From positions 1 to 57,276 of IMG/VR virus record IMGVR_UViG_3300025890_000031: a DNA stretch of 57,276 nucleotides; one strand, given 5' to 3'. Made by a program: the position numbers and the translations under genes. Below are positions 37,499 through 46,507 of this stretch, piece after piece. The DNA comes from a virus. Position 1 is the first letter of the stretch, and every line of letters begins with the position of its first letter. Under the pieces are notes generated by a model that was given only the letters and a program-made list of their open reading frames with translations, made no database searches and was not told the origin of the DNA.

Positions 37499-38289
37499 TA
37501 TTCTCCTCCGTTAGCTATAAAAAATACCTTAGTTGTGCTAAGTGCAATTTTTGCAGCCATTTGGTTTGCTTTTATCTTTTTATTAGCCCCAGCGTCATTG
37601 TCATAAATAACTAATTCATCTGAACTAATATCAACATCTATGCTAGTACCATCAGTAGTCCCTGTAAAGTTAAGACTAAAAGCACCATTACTGTAAGTAA
37701 TACCGTTTCCACCAGAATAATAGTCAAAAACAGCAGCAGTTGTTGCTATAGAAGTGTTGTTATCACTAGAACTAATTCCTTCTCCTTCTAAAACTATCGC
37801 ACTTGCTTTAAAGTTATCAACTTCAATATTAGAAAGTGTGTTACTGTCAATGTCTATAGTTTTATTAGTAATAGTTTGGGAGCTTGAAGTGTTTGCTAAA
37901 GCAGTGCTTATATAATCTACTAAAGATTTTGCTGAAAATAAAGTATCGTCACTTGAACTTACTGAGCTTATATCTACATCTAAAACACCAGATGCAAAGT
38001 TATCAACTTCTATATTTGAGATTGTGTTACCTGTTCCATTTGCATCTATAGTTTTGTTAGTTAACGTTTGTGTTGCAACTGAACCAGCTTGTATCCAAGC
38101 ACTTCCGTTATAAAATTCTATAACATTGTCAGTAGTATTAAATCTTATTTCTCCATCATTTGGACTTGAATTTCTTTGTGCTGTAGTTCCAGCAGGTAAT
38201 GTTAAACCAGCATCTGCTCCGTCTGCATAAATACTAAGACCAGAAGCATTTCCTCCTGTGTCAGTAGCGTGAATCGGTCTTGTAGCCAT
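37498..38289 (-). CDS. Tail-fibre-like protein, paralogue of 36713-37498
   Basis: 263 residues: ATRPIHATDTGGNASGLSIY, LTLPAGTTAQRNSSPNDGE, IRFNTTDNVIEFYNGSAW, with TLTNKTIDANGTGNTISN and TIDIDSNTLSNIEVDN repeats. Same architecture as the next gene, with variable stretches between conserved blocks. Probably forms alternative or mixed fibres that recognise the host surface. Confidence 0.8.
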   Translation of the reverse strand: MATRPIHATDTGGNASGLSIYADGADAGLTLPAGTTAQRNSSPNDGEIRFNTTDNVIEFYNGSAWIQAGSVATQTLTNKTIDANGTGNTISNIEVDNFASGVLDVDISSVSSSDDTLFSAKSLVDYISTALANTSSSQTITNKTIDIDSNTLSNIEVDNFKASAIVLEGEGISSSDNNTSIATTAAVFDYYSGGNGITYSNGAFSLNFTGTTDGTSIDVDISSDELVIYDNDAGANKKIKANQMAAKIALSTTKVFFIANGGE

Positions 38290-38798
38290 TATGTAATCTC
38301 CAATAAACTAAGAGTCATATCTATATAACTTCCTTCTAAAGCACCAGTAAAAGCATTTAACTTATCTCCAGTTTCTAAAAATAATTTGCCTTCAATTAAA
38401 TTATCTTTTGTATCAGCAGCAACAGTATAATCTTTAACTAGAAATACTGATTTGCCAGTTGATTTATCCAGTCGTAAATTAACATCTCCATTAGTGTCTA
38501 CAACATTAGCTACTTGTGCAGCTACAATTACTGTTTGAGTATTGCTAGGACAAGTATATAACAATGGATTAACTACTGTTAAGTTGTTTGTACTTCCTGT
38601 TTCATCTGTTATTACTAAAATATCACTAGCAGAAACATCAATAGAATCTGAAGAATCACCAGAAGCGTCAGTAAAAGCTAAATCTCCACTACTATCTAAT
38701 TCTAGCTGTGTTTGTGTGCCAGCAGCTGTAACAAAAGGAATAGAATGTTCCGTTTCATCTTCTAAATTAAATACTAAGTTTTTAAATGTTTCTGCCAT
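38289..38798 (-). CDS. Tail-region beta protein, unknown
   Basis: 169 residues, acidic, T/S/D-rich: FKNLVFNLEDETEHSIPF, LDSSGDLAFTDASGDSSDSI, LLYTCPSNTQTVIVAAQVAN. The second half resembles a small receptor-type beta domain (VNLRLDKSTGKSVFLV). Between a large fibre and the paralogous fibres; structural role inferred. Confidence 0.65.
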   Translation of the reverse strand: MAETFKNLVFNLEDETEHSIPFVTAAGTQTQLELDSSGDLAFTDASGDSSDSIDVSASDILVITDETGSTNNLTVVNPLLYTCPSNTQTVIVAAQVANVVDTNGDVNLRLDKSTGKSVFLVKDYTVAADTKDNLIEGKLFLETGDKLNAFTGALEGSYIDMTLSLLEIT

Positions 38799-38804
38799 AA
38801 TTTC

Positions 38805-41372
38805 CTAACTTAACGCTAACAACAATCCTAACGACACTCCTACATCTTCAGCACTAACGCTCTCGTTTTCAGGTTGCCATTCTCCAGCTGTTGAATCCCA
38901 TTTTAATACCTGATTGGATTGTGGGCTAGTTGAAGAAACGTTGGATAAATCTCCTAAAAGTACAGTTCCTAAGTTAATATCTATTTCGTCATTTGAAGTA
39001 TCGTCTGTAACTGTTATTTTTGTTGAACCTGCATTTAGTTTTTTAAATTGTAAGTCTTCAACAGATTTTTGTTTAAATATACCTACACCAGCAGTACCAA
39101 CGTTAGACGCTGTATTTGATTCACCAGAACCAGCTAATCCACCTACAGATGATAATAAGAAACTTCCTGAACTATTATCCCAGAAAACGACTTTACCATC
39201 TTCAGGCGAACCAGGAGCAGAAAATCCTATATTGTTTAAATTTTCTAAGTCTGCTGCTGCAATTCTTGCATCTGCTCTAGCGTTAGTAAAGTATAAATTT
39301 GTACCTTCTGATAAGTCAGCTGTATCTTTAGTTGCTAATCTTGTATCAAATCGTGCATTTGTATAATACAGATTAGTTGAACCTTCACCGATATCATCTG
39401 TGTCTAAAGTAACATTAACCCAAGCAGACCCACTATATCTTAATACTTGATTTGTAGCTAAAGATGTTATAGTTACATCATTCATTTCGCTTATTTCATT
39501 TTCATTAGCTACTGCATTTGTAACAAAAGTTTCTGTAGCGTAACTATTGGTTGATAGATAACTTGCAACTCTTGCGTCTGTATAATACAGATTTGAACTA
39601 CCTTCTGATAAATTATCGGTGTCAAAGCCTGATAAAGATACAGTTGCGTTGATACCTCCATCAGTAGAATCATCATAAGTAAAACTTATTCCTGTATGAC
39701 TTCCGTTTGTTACTATTTGTCCACCAACAATGTCTTGAACATCTTCGGTATTAACAGTAGCTGTATTTGCTATTGTTAATGTATTCGCATTATCGTCATA
39801 GGTAATTGAAATATCTGTACCTGCTTGAAGTAAAGCATCTACTCTATCGTCTACTCTTTCGTCTGTATAATATTTATTAGACCCTTCAGATAAATCTCCT
39901 GTATCTTTACTTGCGAAATCAGTATTAAATAAACTTGTAGCGTAATATTTATTAGTTGTTCCTTGTGATAAATCATCTGTGTCTTTAGAAGTAAATCTTG
40001 TATCAAATCTAGCATTTGTATAATATTGGTTTGTACTTCCTTCAGTTAAGTTATCAGTAGTGTTTGAACCTAAATCTGTTCCTGATATAGATATAGCACC
40101 TGTACCTCCCATGCCAGAGTGTGCTGTACAGTAATAATATAATAAATCAGGTGTAGAGGCATCTACTACTATTTGAACATAAGCACCAGAAGTTCCAGAA
40201 GTTCCAGAAACTGTAACACCTGTTCCATAGTTAGTACCAGAGTTATGTGTTCCATCAGAAGTTGTACTAAATCTAAAAGGATGACCAGATACTGTATTAC
40301 TAGATACGTCAAATCTATAAGTTAAACCTGGTATTAATTGAATACGAGCAGTTTCTTCTCCATCTAAGAAATATCTATTACCAGAACCTGGGTTAGAAAC
40401 TGTTACTGCAAATTCAATAATACCTGTGTTATCTTCAAAGTTTATTGTTGAACTGTTTAATGTACCTTCAAGTGTACCTGCTACAAATGTTTCGCTTCCT
40501 ACTGTCCACTTATCAGTAGTTTCGTTCCAAATAAGTGTTTTATTAGTGTCATCTCCTCTTTCTACTTCTATACCAGCGTTTTCACTAGCAGAGCCAGTAG
40601 CATTAGAGTTAAGAACAATTTGATTATCAGCTAAGTTAATAGTTTCAGTATTAACTTCTGTAGTTGTTCCTGATACTGTTAAGTTACCTGAAACAATTAA
40701 GTTGTTAAATGTTACATTAGAAGTTGTAGCTACTTCCTGACCAATAGATATTGCACCAGTAGTGTTGTTATAAGTAACACCAGATGTTCCAGATAAACTT
40801 GTAAGGCTTATGAATGCACTATCATTAGTAAGAGTAGATATATTATCGCTTGGTTGTGTTGCACTATCAGCTAATGTACCTTGGGCAGCAGTAGCAAATC
40901 CTGCACTACTTATTCCATCTAAAGTGTCTGCATCTACATTTAAACCATCAATAAAAGATTTAGTTACTCTAGCGTCTATTGCAGTATTGGCTCTAGTAGT
41001 TGTAAAATATTCATTAGTGCTTCCTTCACTGACATCATCTGTATCAAAAGCAACATCTTGTGTACCATCAAAAGAAACACCATTAATTGTTCTAGCTGTT
41101 TCTAATTGTTCTGCTTTATAAGCAATAAACCCTATACCGCTAGCATCAATGTTATTAGCTAATTGAGAAACAGTAATAGTACTTAGAGTAGATAACGAGC
41201 CTAGACCTAAGCTAGTTCTTGCACCAGAAGCTGTATCAGCACCAGTACCACCATGAATAAGAGGTACAACGTGTCTAGTACTAACTGTATCTGAAAACTC
41301 TACAAGCGTAGTCGGATTACCATTACTATCTAATGTAACGGATATCGGCTTTTTATTTACTAAACTAGGCAT
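38805..41372 (-). CDS. Large tail fibre with cupredoxin-like domain
   Basis: 855 residues. Repeated trimer-fibre units run through the protein, for example DNLTEGSTNQYYTNARFDTR, DIGEGSTNLYYTNARFDTRL and DLSEGTNLYFTNARADARI. Residues about 315-430 form a different beta domain: YRFDVSSNTVSGHPFRFSTT, then LLYYYCTAHSGMGG. His, Cys, His and Met are placed as in type 1 copper (plastocyanin-like) sites. Similar inserts are known in marine phage structural proteins. Host adsorption is the likely role; copper binding is inferred. Confidence 0.8.
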   Translation of the reverse strand: MPSLVNKKPISVTLDSNGNPTTLVEFSDTVSTRHVVPLIHGGTGADTASGARTSLGLGSLSTLSTITVSQLANNIDASGIGFIAYKAEQLETARTINGVSFDGTQDVAFDTDDVSEGSTNEYFTTTRANTAIDARVTKSFIDGLNVDADTLDGISSAGFATAAQGTLADSATQPSDNISTLTNDSAFISLTSLSGTSGVTYNNTTGAISIGQEVATTSNVTFNNLIVSGNLTVSGTTTEVNTETINLADNQIVLNSNATGSASENAGIEVERGDDTNKTLIWNETTDKWTVGSETFVAGTLEGTLNSSTINFEDNTGIIEFAVTVSNPGSGNRYFLDGEETARIQLIPGLTYRFDVSSNTVSGHPFRFSTTSDGTHNSGTNYGTGVTVSGTSGTSGAYVQIVVDASTPDLLYYYCTAHSGMGGTGAISISGTDLGSNTTDNLTEGSTNQYYTNARFDTRFTSKDTDDLSQGTTNKYYATSLFNTDFASKDTGDLSEGSNKYYTDERVDDRVDALLQAGTDISITYDDNANTLTIANTATVNTEDVQDIVGGQIVTNGSHTGISFTYDDSTDGGINATVSLSGFDTDNLSEGSSNLYYTDARVASYLSTNSYATETFVTNAVANENEISEMNDVTITSLATNQVLRYSGSAWVNVTLDTDDIGEGSTNLYYTNARFDTRLATKDTADLSEGTNLYFTNARADARIAAADLENLNNIGFSAPGSPEDGKVVFWDNSSGSFLLSSVGGLAGSGESNTASNVGTAGVGIFKQKSVEDLQFKKLNAGSTKITVTDDTSNDEIDINLGTVLLGDLSNVSSTSPQSNQVLKWDSTAGEWQPENESVSAEDVGVSLGLLLALS

Positions 41373-42186
41373 AATCTACTTCCTCTAATTCTAAATTAAC
41401 TGAATTTCCATCACTATCAAGTATAGGAATAAGTAAATTAGTTCCATCTGATTTAGCAGTAGGAAATAAATTAGTGTTTGTTCCGTCTTGTTTAATAAAA
41501 TCAAAAGTTTGTGCTTCTCTTGCATACAAACCATCTTGAAAGAAAAAAGATTCAGCATCTATCTGAGTTGTAGTACTGTCAGATTTAGTAAACGGTATTG
41601 CTTTCCAACCAGGTCGTCTAGTATCTGTGTCTGTAACACCACTACCAGAAGCTGTAGAGTTAATTGTTATTGTATCAGATGAATCATCAGTAGTAATTGT
41701 TATGTTTGTTCCAGCTACAAAAGTTAAAGTATCAGAAGTGCTATCAGCTACAACATTGCTTTGACCTGATACAGATATAGTATTGAACGAATTAGGTAAT
41801 GTTTGCGGATTAGTCCAAGTAATATTCCCATTACCATCTGTTTTTAAAACTTGATTTGCTGTACCTGTATTTCCATTAATTTTTAATTTAGCTGAAAGTA
41901 TATCTACCATACCGTCTGTTTGTACTTTTATAGCAGGAACACCATAAGCAGCTATGAAAACAGGATGTTCTTGTGTTGTACCTAGAGTTAAAGATTGGTT
42001 AGAAAGAACAGACATACCGTCTAAATACAAGAAAGCATTAGAGCCAGTAACGCCAGCAGATTCTACATGAACAGTAGCATTTGCTACTTGTATGCCAGAT
42101 ACACCATCTTCAAAAGTCCACGCATCAGAACCACTAGCACTCGTTAATAATTTAACAGAAGTATTTTGATGTGTAGTTAAACTCAT
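41365..42186 (-). CDS. Tail-fibre-associated protein
   Basis: 273 residues. Beta-type, with phage structural motifs: NASVHVE-like start, AKLKINGNTGTANQVLKTDGNGNITWTNP (a widespread fibre and appendage module), SVSGQSNVVADSTSDTLTFVAGTNITI and ending VNLELEEVDYA. Overlaps the fibre by 8 bp and the S74 protein by 4 bp. Probably a fibre connector. Confidence 0.7.
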   Translation of the reverse strand: MSLTTHQNTSVKLLTSASGSDAWTFEDGVSGIQVANATVHVESAGVTGSNAFLYLDGMSVLSNQSLTLGTTQEHPVFIAAYGVPAIKVQTDGMVDILSAKLKINGNTGTANQVLKTDGNGNITWTNPQTLPNSFNTISVSGQSNVVADSTSDTLTFVAGTNITITTDDSSDTITINSTASGSGVTDTDTRRPGWKAIPFTKSDSTTTQIDAESFFFQDGLYAREAQTFDFIKQDGTNTNLFPTAKSDGTNLLIPILDSDGNSVNLELEEVDYA

Positions 42187-45100
42187 GTTTCTAACTCCTC
42201 AACTCTAGCTTTTAATTCTTGTATTGATTTAACTAATACAGGGATAAGTTCTTGCATTCTAAGACCATAAAGTTCCCATCCATCTTCTGGTTCTTCCATT
42301 AGGTTTCCATCTCTATCAGTTTCTGTATAATTTTCTACTTCATAAGAACCTTGGGTGTACATTGCATAATTTTGACTATTACCTTTGTAATCAATAAGTT
42401 TTTGTTTTATATCTTGTGCAGAGAAACCGAGATGTGTTCTTACACCACCATCTTCCCATTTGTATTCAATAGGGCTTAATGTATCTATAAAATCTAATCC
42501 TAAAGTAATATCTTCTATATCTGTCTTTAAAGTTATATCAGAACTGTTAATAGTTGTATCTACAGCCCAAAGGTCTTGCCATCTCCTAGAAGAACTTCCT
42601 AATCCAAAAGAGTTATCTAAATTAGGTCTAAAATCTGAATTAATATAAGAAACACCTGTTCCAGATAATTGTAATCCAGTACTACCACCATTTGGTCTTA
42701 ACAAGAAAGTAGAACTACTTCCAATGTCAATAAAAGAGTTTGTAGCACCTACATGTTCTAGCCTATCGCCAGTTTGTACATTACCAGTAGCTTTTACTGT
42801 TTGACCTTGAACTGTTAAAGCTGAAGTAATATTTGCAGAAGTATTAATGAATACTGATGCTAAAGAAGCCGTACTTATTCTTGCAGCAGATATAGTTCCA
42901 GCGGTAATTTTGCTTGCATCTAAACTACCTATTTTAGCATTAGTAACAGAACCGTCTGCTAACTTAGCTTCTATTACTGCACCTGATGCAATTTTATCTG
43001 AATTAATAGCATTGTTTTGTATAGCATTTTGATAAACAGCATTACTTGCTAATATCGCATCAGTTACCGCATCATTAATTAATTGTGCAGTGTCTACAGC
43101 GTTATCTGCTATCTTATCTTGATTGATAGCATCATTGGCTATCATATCTCTAATAATATTTATAGAACTAGAAGATATTTTATTAAAGTCAAGCGAACCA
43201 GCATTGATTCTATCTGCATTTAATGTACCACCAGTAATGTTACTTGCTGATAAATTAGTCACAGTTATAGAACTTGCATCTATTGTTCCAGCAGTTAATT
43301 TGTCTGCTGATAAAGAATTTATCTTAGCATTTGTTATTTGTGCATCACCAATCTTAGCAGTAGTTATTTGAGCAGTACCAATGTGTGCAGTAGCAATAGC
43401 AGCAGTAGCTATGTGTTGTGAATCTATTAATGTAGCAGTAGCATTTTGCTGTGTACTAGGTACACTTTCATTACCGCTTCTATCTACAGCAGTAAATTTA
43501 AAATAATTTACATCAGTTGAATCTAATGGTATTACACCTTGAACAGGTATTTGTGAAGAAATATTTGCAAAAGTTACTGGTATTTCTCCTATCTTACTAT
43601 CAGTATTTACTGTAAATCCAGAAGTAGTAGAGCCATAAACATTTAATCTTTCTATATCTTTTTCAAGTGTGTAATCATTTAAGTCACCTTGTTTTCCTAA
43701 GCTGTGTGTAATCATTACTCTTAATGCTGAAGTAGCAATAGCGTCTGCTTGTTTAGGTTGAGAAGGAGCTGTACTGTCTGCTGGTATAGCAACAGTTATA
43801 TTTGAACTGTAAGTACTTTCATAGCCTTTAGTGTCCACAGCAGCAACACCAATGTGATAAGAAGTTCCTGTTATTAAGGAATATAGTGTGACTGCTCTAT
43901 CACTAAAGTCTGTAGCAACATATTGATATCCTGACGCTGTAGTTGGTTTATATCTAATTCTGTATTGGTAACCATCTACAATAGTTGTACCATCAGTATT
44001 ATTTGGTTGATTCCAAGTAACATCAACTGCACCTTCTGTAATACCTTCGTTATTAAGATATGTAGCAGCAGAACCAGCAACGCCAGTAGGTGTATCTGGA
44101 ACAGAGCCTAAGTCTGCATATTTATCTTGTATTCTTACACCAGAGAATTTTAAGTCATCAATTAAACTTTTTGGACTTTCACCAACTTCAATAGTTGCTT
44201 CTCCTGTGTCATATTGAACAAAACCACCTAGTGCTTCATAATTACCATCTTTATCTCTGTGATAAATACCCATACCAGCTGATACTGGAAAAGTAATTCC
44301 TAGTACACGAATAGAAACAGGGTTAATAATTTGACCACGATATTCTACAGAATTAGTTTCATCAACAAAATCTATGTCTGGGTCGTAAACAAATATACTG
44401 TCACCTGTATTATATTCTCCGTTAACATCATATATTTCTGTAATAAGTCTAATTGTTTGCTTAGTTCTGTTAAATTCATCTAAAGAAGCAGTGGCTCTTA
44501 CGTCTTTTTGATTGTCAGGTATATTAGCTTCGCTAATTAAAGCTGTTCTTTTCATAGTATTACCAAATAAATCTTTATAAGGTATAGAACTTTGTGTTGC
44601 TACACCTTCTGTAACACTAAACCCAGCATCTTCTCCTAATAATCGAACTTCAGAAACATAATCTTCAGCGTTAAATTCAGATTTAAGTTGTGATATTTGA
44701 ACACCAGTAATATTTGGGTCATCTCCACCTTGATTTCTAACAACAACTGTTGTTGGTGTAGTTGTAAATAAAGCAGATTGGCTACCTACATCTATTTCTC
44801 CATCTGGATTAATTCTATATTCTGCACCAGTCTGAACACATATTTGTTCCAATGCAGACTTTGCATTAGTGTAAATAAACCTACCAGTAAAATTTGTTCC
44901 TGTTTCTGTAATAGTACCTTTAATAACACCACCAGTAGCACCACTGTCATCTCTTAATATTCCATAAGGTGTTGTGTTGCTATCTAAAGCAGTATTAATT
45001 GAAACGTTATTAAAAGACCTAGTTGGTGTGTTTATCATTCGACCACGGTTATCTTTATCCCCTAACCATGTACCTAATCCCCTACCAACGACTGTCATAG

Positions 45101-45314
45101 TATCGCCATCAGTTTCTTTTCTTAAAATAACACCTGTATATCTAGCATTAGCCAAAATAGTATTGTCGTTATATTCATCTGGAGAAACAGGCTGTGGTGT
45201 CAATACAATGTGTGACCAAGCTGTTAATTTATTTAATACAGAAGTTGGTGTTGAATTAACATTTATTCTGATGTCAAAACGACCATCACCCATAAGTTTT
45301 TCAGTAACACTCAT
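42183..45314 (-). CDS. Tail tip/fibre protein with fibronectin III and S74 chaperone
   Basis: 1043 residues. The N-terminal 350 residues look like a tail-hub/baseplate part (VTEKLMGDGRFDIRINVNST, SALEQICVQTGAEYRINPDG). A fibronectin III domain follows near 405-510 (PTGVAGSAA, VDVTWNQPNN, YQYRIRYKP). Then helical repeats of the AKIGDAQITNAKINSLSADKL type. The last 130 residues are a peptidase-S74 self-cleaving chaperone: SDITLKTDIEDI holds the Ser/Lys pair, then SPIEYKWEDGG, HLGFSAQDIKQ. The chaperone should cut itself off after trimer folding. Confidence 0.85.
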   Translation of the reverse strand: MSVTEKLMGDGRFDIRINVNSTPTSVLNKLTAWSHIVLTPQPVSPDEYNDNTILANARYTGVILRKETDGDTMTVVGRGLGTWLGDKDNRGRMINTPTRSFNNVSINTALDSNTTPYGILRDDSGATGGVIKGTITETGTNFTGRFIYTNAKSALEQICVQTGAEYRINPDGEIDVGSQSALFTTTPTTVVVRNQGGDDPNITGVQISQLKSEFNAEDYVSEVRLLGEDAGFSVTEGVATQSSIPYKDLFGNTMKRTALISEANIPDNQKDVRATASLDEFNRTKQTIRLITEIYDVNGEYNTGDSIFVYDPDIDFVDETNSVEYRGQIINPVSIRVLGITFPVSAGMGIYHRDKDGNYEALGGFVQYDTGEATIEVGESPKSLIDDLKFSGVRIQDKYADLGSVPDTPTGVAGSAATYLNNEGITEGAVDVTWNQPNNTDGTTIVDGYQYRIRYKPTTASGYQYVATDFSDRAVTLYSLITGTSYHIGVAAVDTKGYESTYSSNITVAIPADSTAPSQPKQADAIATSALRVMITHSLGKQGDLNDYTLEKDIERLNVYGSTTSGFTVNTDSKIGEIPVTFANISSQIPVQGVIPLDSTDVNYFKFTAVDRSGNESVPSTQQNATATLIDSQHIATAAIATAHIGTAQITTAKIGDAQITNAKINSLSADKLTAGTIDASSITVTNLSASNITGGTLNADRINAGSLDFNKISSSSINIIRDMIANDAINQDKIADNAVDTAQLINDAVTDAILASNAVYQNAIQNNAINSDKIASGAVIEAKLADGSVTNAKIGSLDASKITAGTISAARISTASLASVFINTSANITSALTVQGQTVKATGNVQTGDRLEHVGATNSFIDIGSSSTFLLRPNGGSTGLQLSGTGVSYINSDFRPNLDNSFGLGSSSRRWQDLWAVDTTINSSDITLKTDIEDITLGLDFIDTLSPIEYKWEDGGVRTHLGFSAQDIKQKLIDYKGNSQNYAMYTQGSYEVENYTETDRDGNLMEEPEDGWELYGLRMQELIPVLVKSIQELKARVEELET

Positions 45315-46507
45315 GGCTTAACTGCTTTGACTACTTCATAGGCATTGTCTATATATTGGTCGTATACACTATCTGCTGTGTCAAAAGAATTAGCAGAAGA
45401 ACCACCTAATACATAACCAACCATAACTCTAAACTTTTCAGTTGATGACCTTGTTATAGCACCGTTTGTTTCGTCAAAAGTAATTGTATTAGCTGACCCT
45501 AGTAAATATCTAGTAGTGCTTAAATTTGATTGAATATATTTTTCATTAATATGTTTTGTTCCAGCTTCTGATGAAGTTAAACTAACCTTCATATTTGCAG
45601 CAGTCCATTGTGTCAATAATATATTTGCATGATGTGCACCTCTACGAAGTGTGAAGTCAGCAGTTAGTAATCCGCTAGTGTTAGCGTTGTAATAGCTAGT
45701 CAATCTAACTCCTACTTGTTCAGGCGAATTTTTTAATAAATGTAAGGTTTTCCATCCTCTAAATTCAGCTAAAGATGAACCACTTTCTATTTTATATTCT
45801 TTTGAAGTACCAAAACTGCCACTATCAAATATAGAAGTAGTAAATCTAGTTTGGTTTGTTCCTTCTCCAAAAGCTATTTTTATTATTCCGTTTGTAATGT
45901 AAGAGTTTGTAATATCATCTTGAAAGAATAAAGATGTTCTCGTTTTATTACCAGCAACTATTTTGCAACTGCCTTTATAAAAATCATCTTCGCCTACATA
46001 CCAAAAAGCAGAACCACCTTTTAAGGTTGTACCATATCTAATGTATTGTGTTCCTTCATCTGTAGTTCTAGTAACTGAGTTAAAACTTTGTTCCGAATCA
46101 TAGTTAAACGAACCTACAGGAGCAGCATGAAACTGACCATTAGTTGTACTACTAATACCAAAATTATTTGCTACTACTGCACCAGTAAATCTTGATTCAA
46201 ACTTTATATTGTTTGCGTCACCTAATTGGTTGATACTTATTCTATAACTAAAGCCACCAAAGCTAATTTTATTCATACTTATTTGTGCAGTTAATATCTG
46301 ACAAAAACCATTTAGTGTTGTGTCACCAGTGTATGAAAAAGGAACTGTTTCTTTCATAGAAGCTAATCCAGTTAGTTCATCTCTTAAATATTTCATATCG
46401 ACTATTTGTTGATTATTTAATATACCTGAAAAGTTTAAAGTACCATTCTCGTCTACTGATAGTTTAGCAGGTGAATTAATTGTTAATCTTCCTATTGTTA
46501 AACTCAT
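45311..46507 (-). CDS. Tail protein, distal-tail-like position
   Basis: 398 residues, beta-rich: MSLTIGRLTINSPAKLSVDE, NGTLNFSGILNNQQIVDMKYL, FGGFSYRISINQLGD, HHANILLTQW, and VMVGYVLGGSSANSFDTADS. It directly follows the tape measure gene (4-bp overlap), where distal tail proteins normally sit. The family is not recognised with certainty. Confidence 0.7.
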   Translation of the reverse strand: MSLTIGRLTINSPAKLSVDENGTLNFSGILNNQQIVDMKYLRDELTGLASMKETVPFSYTGDTTLNGFCQILTAQISMNKISFGGFSYRISINQLGDANNIKFESRFTGAVVANNFGISSTTNGQFHAAPVGSFNYDSEQSFNSVTRTTDEGTQYIRYGTTLKGGSAFWYVGEDDFYKGSCKIVAGNKTRTSLFFQDDITNSYITNGIIKIAFGEGTNQTRFTTSIFDSGSFGTSKEYKIESGSSLAEFRGWKTLHLLKNSPEQVGVRLTSYYNANTSGLLTADFTLRRGAHHANILLTQWTAANMKVSLTSSEAGTKHINEKYIQSNLSTTRYLLGSANTITFDETNGAITRSSTEKFRVMVGYVLGGSSANSFDTADSVYDQYIDNAYEVVKAVKP

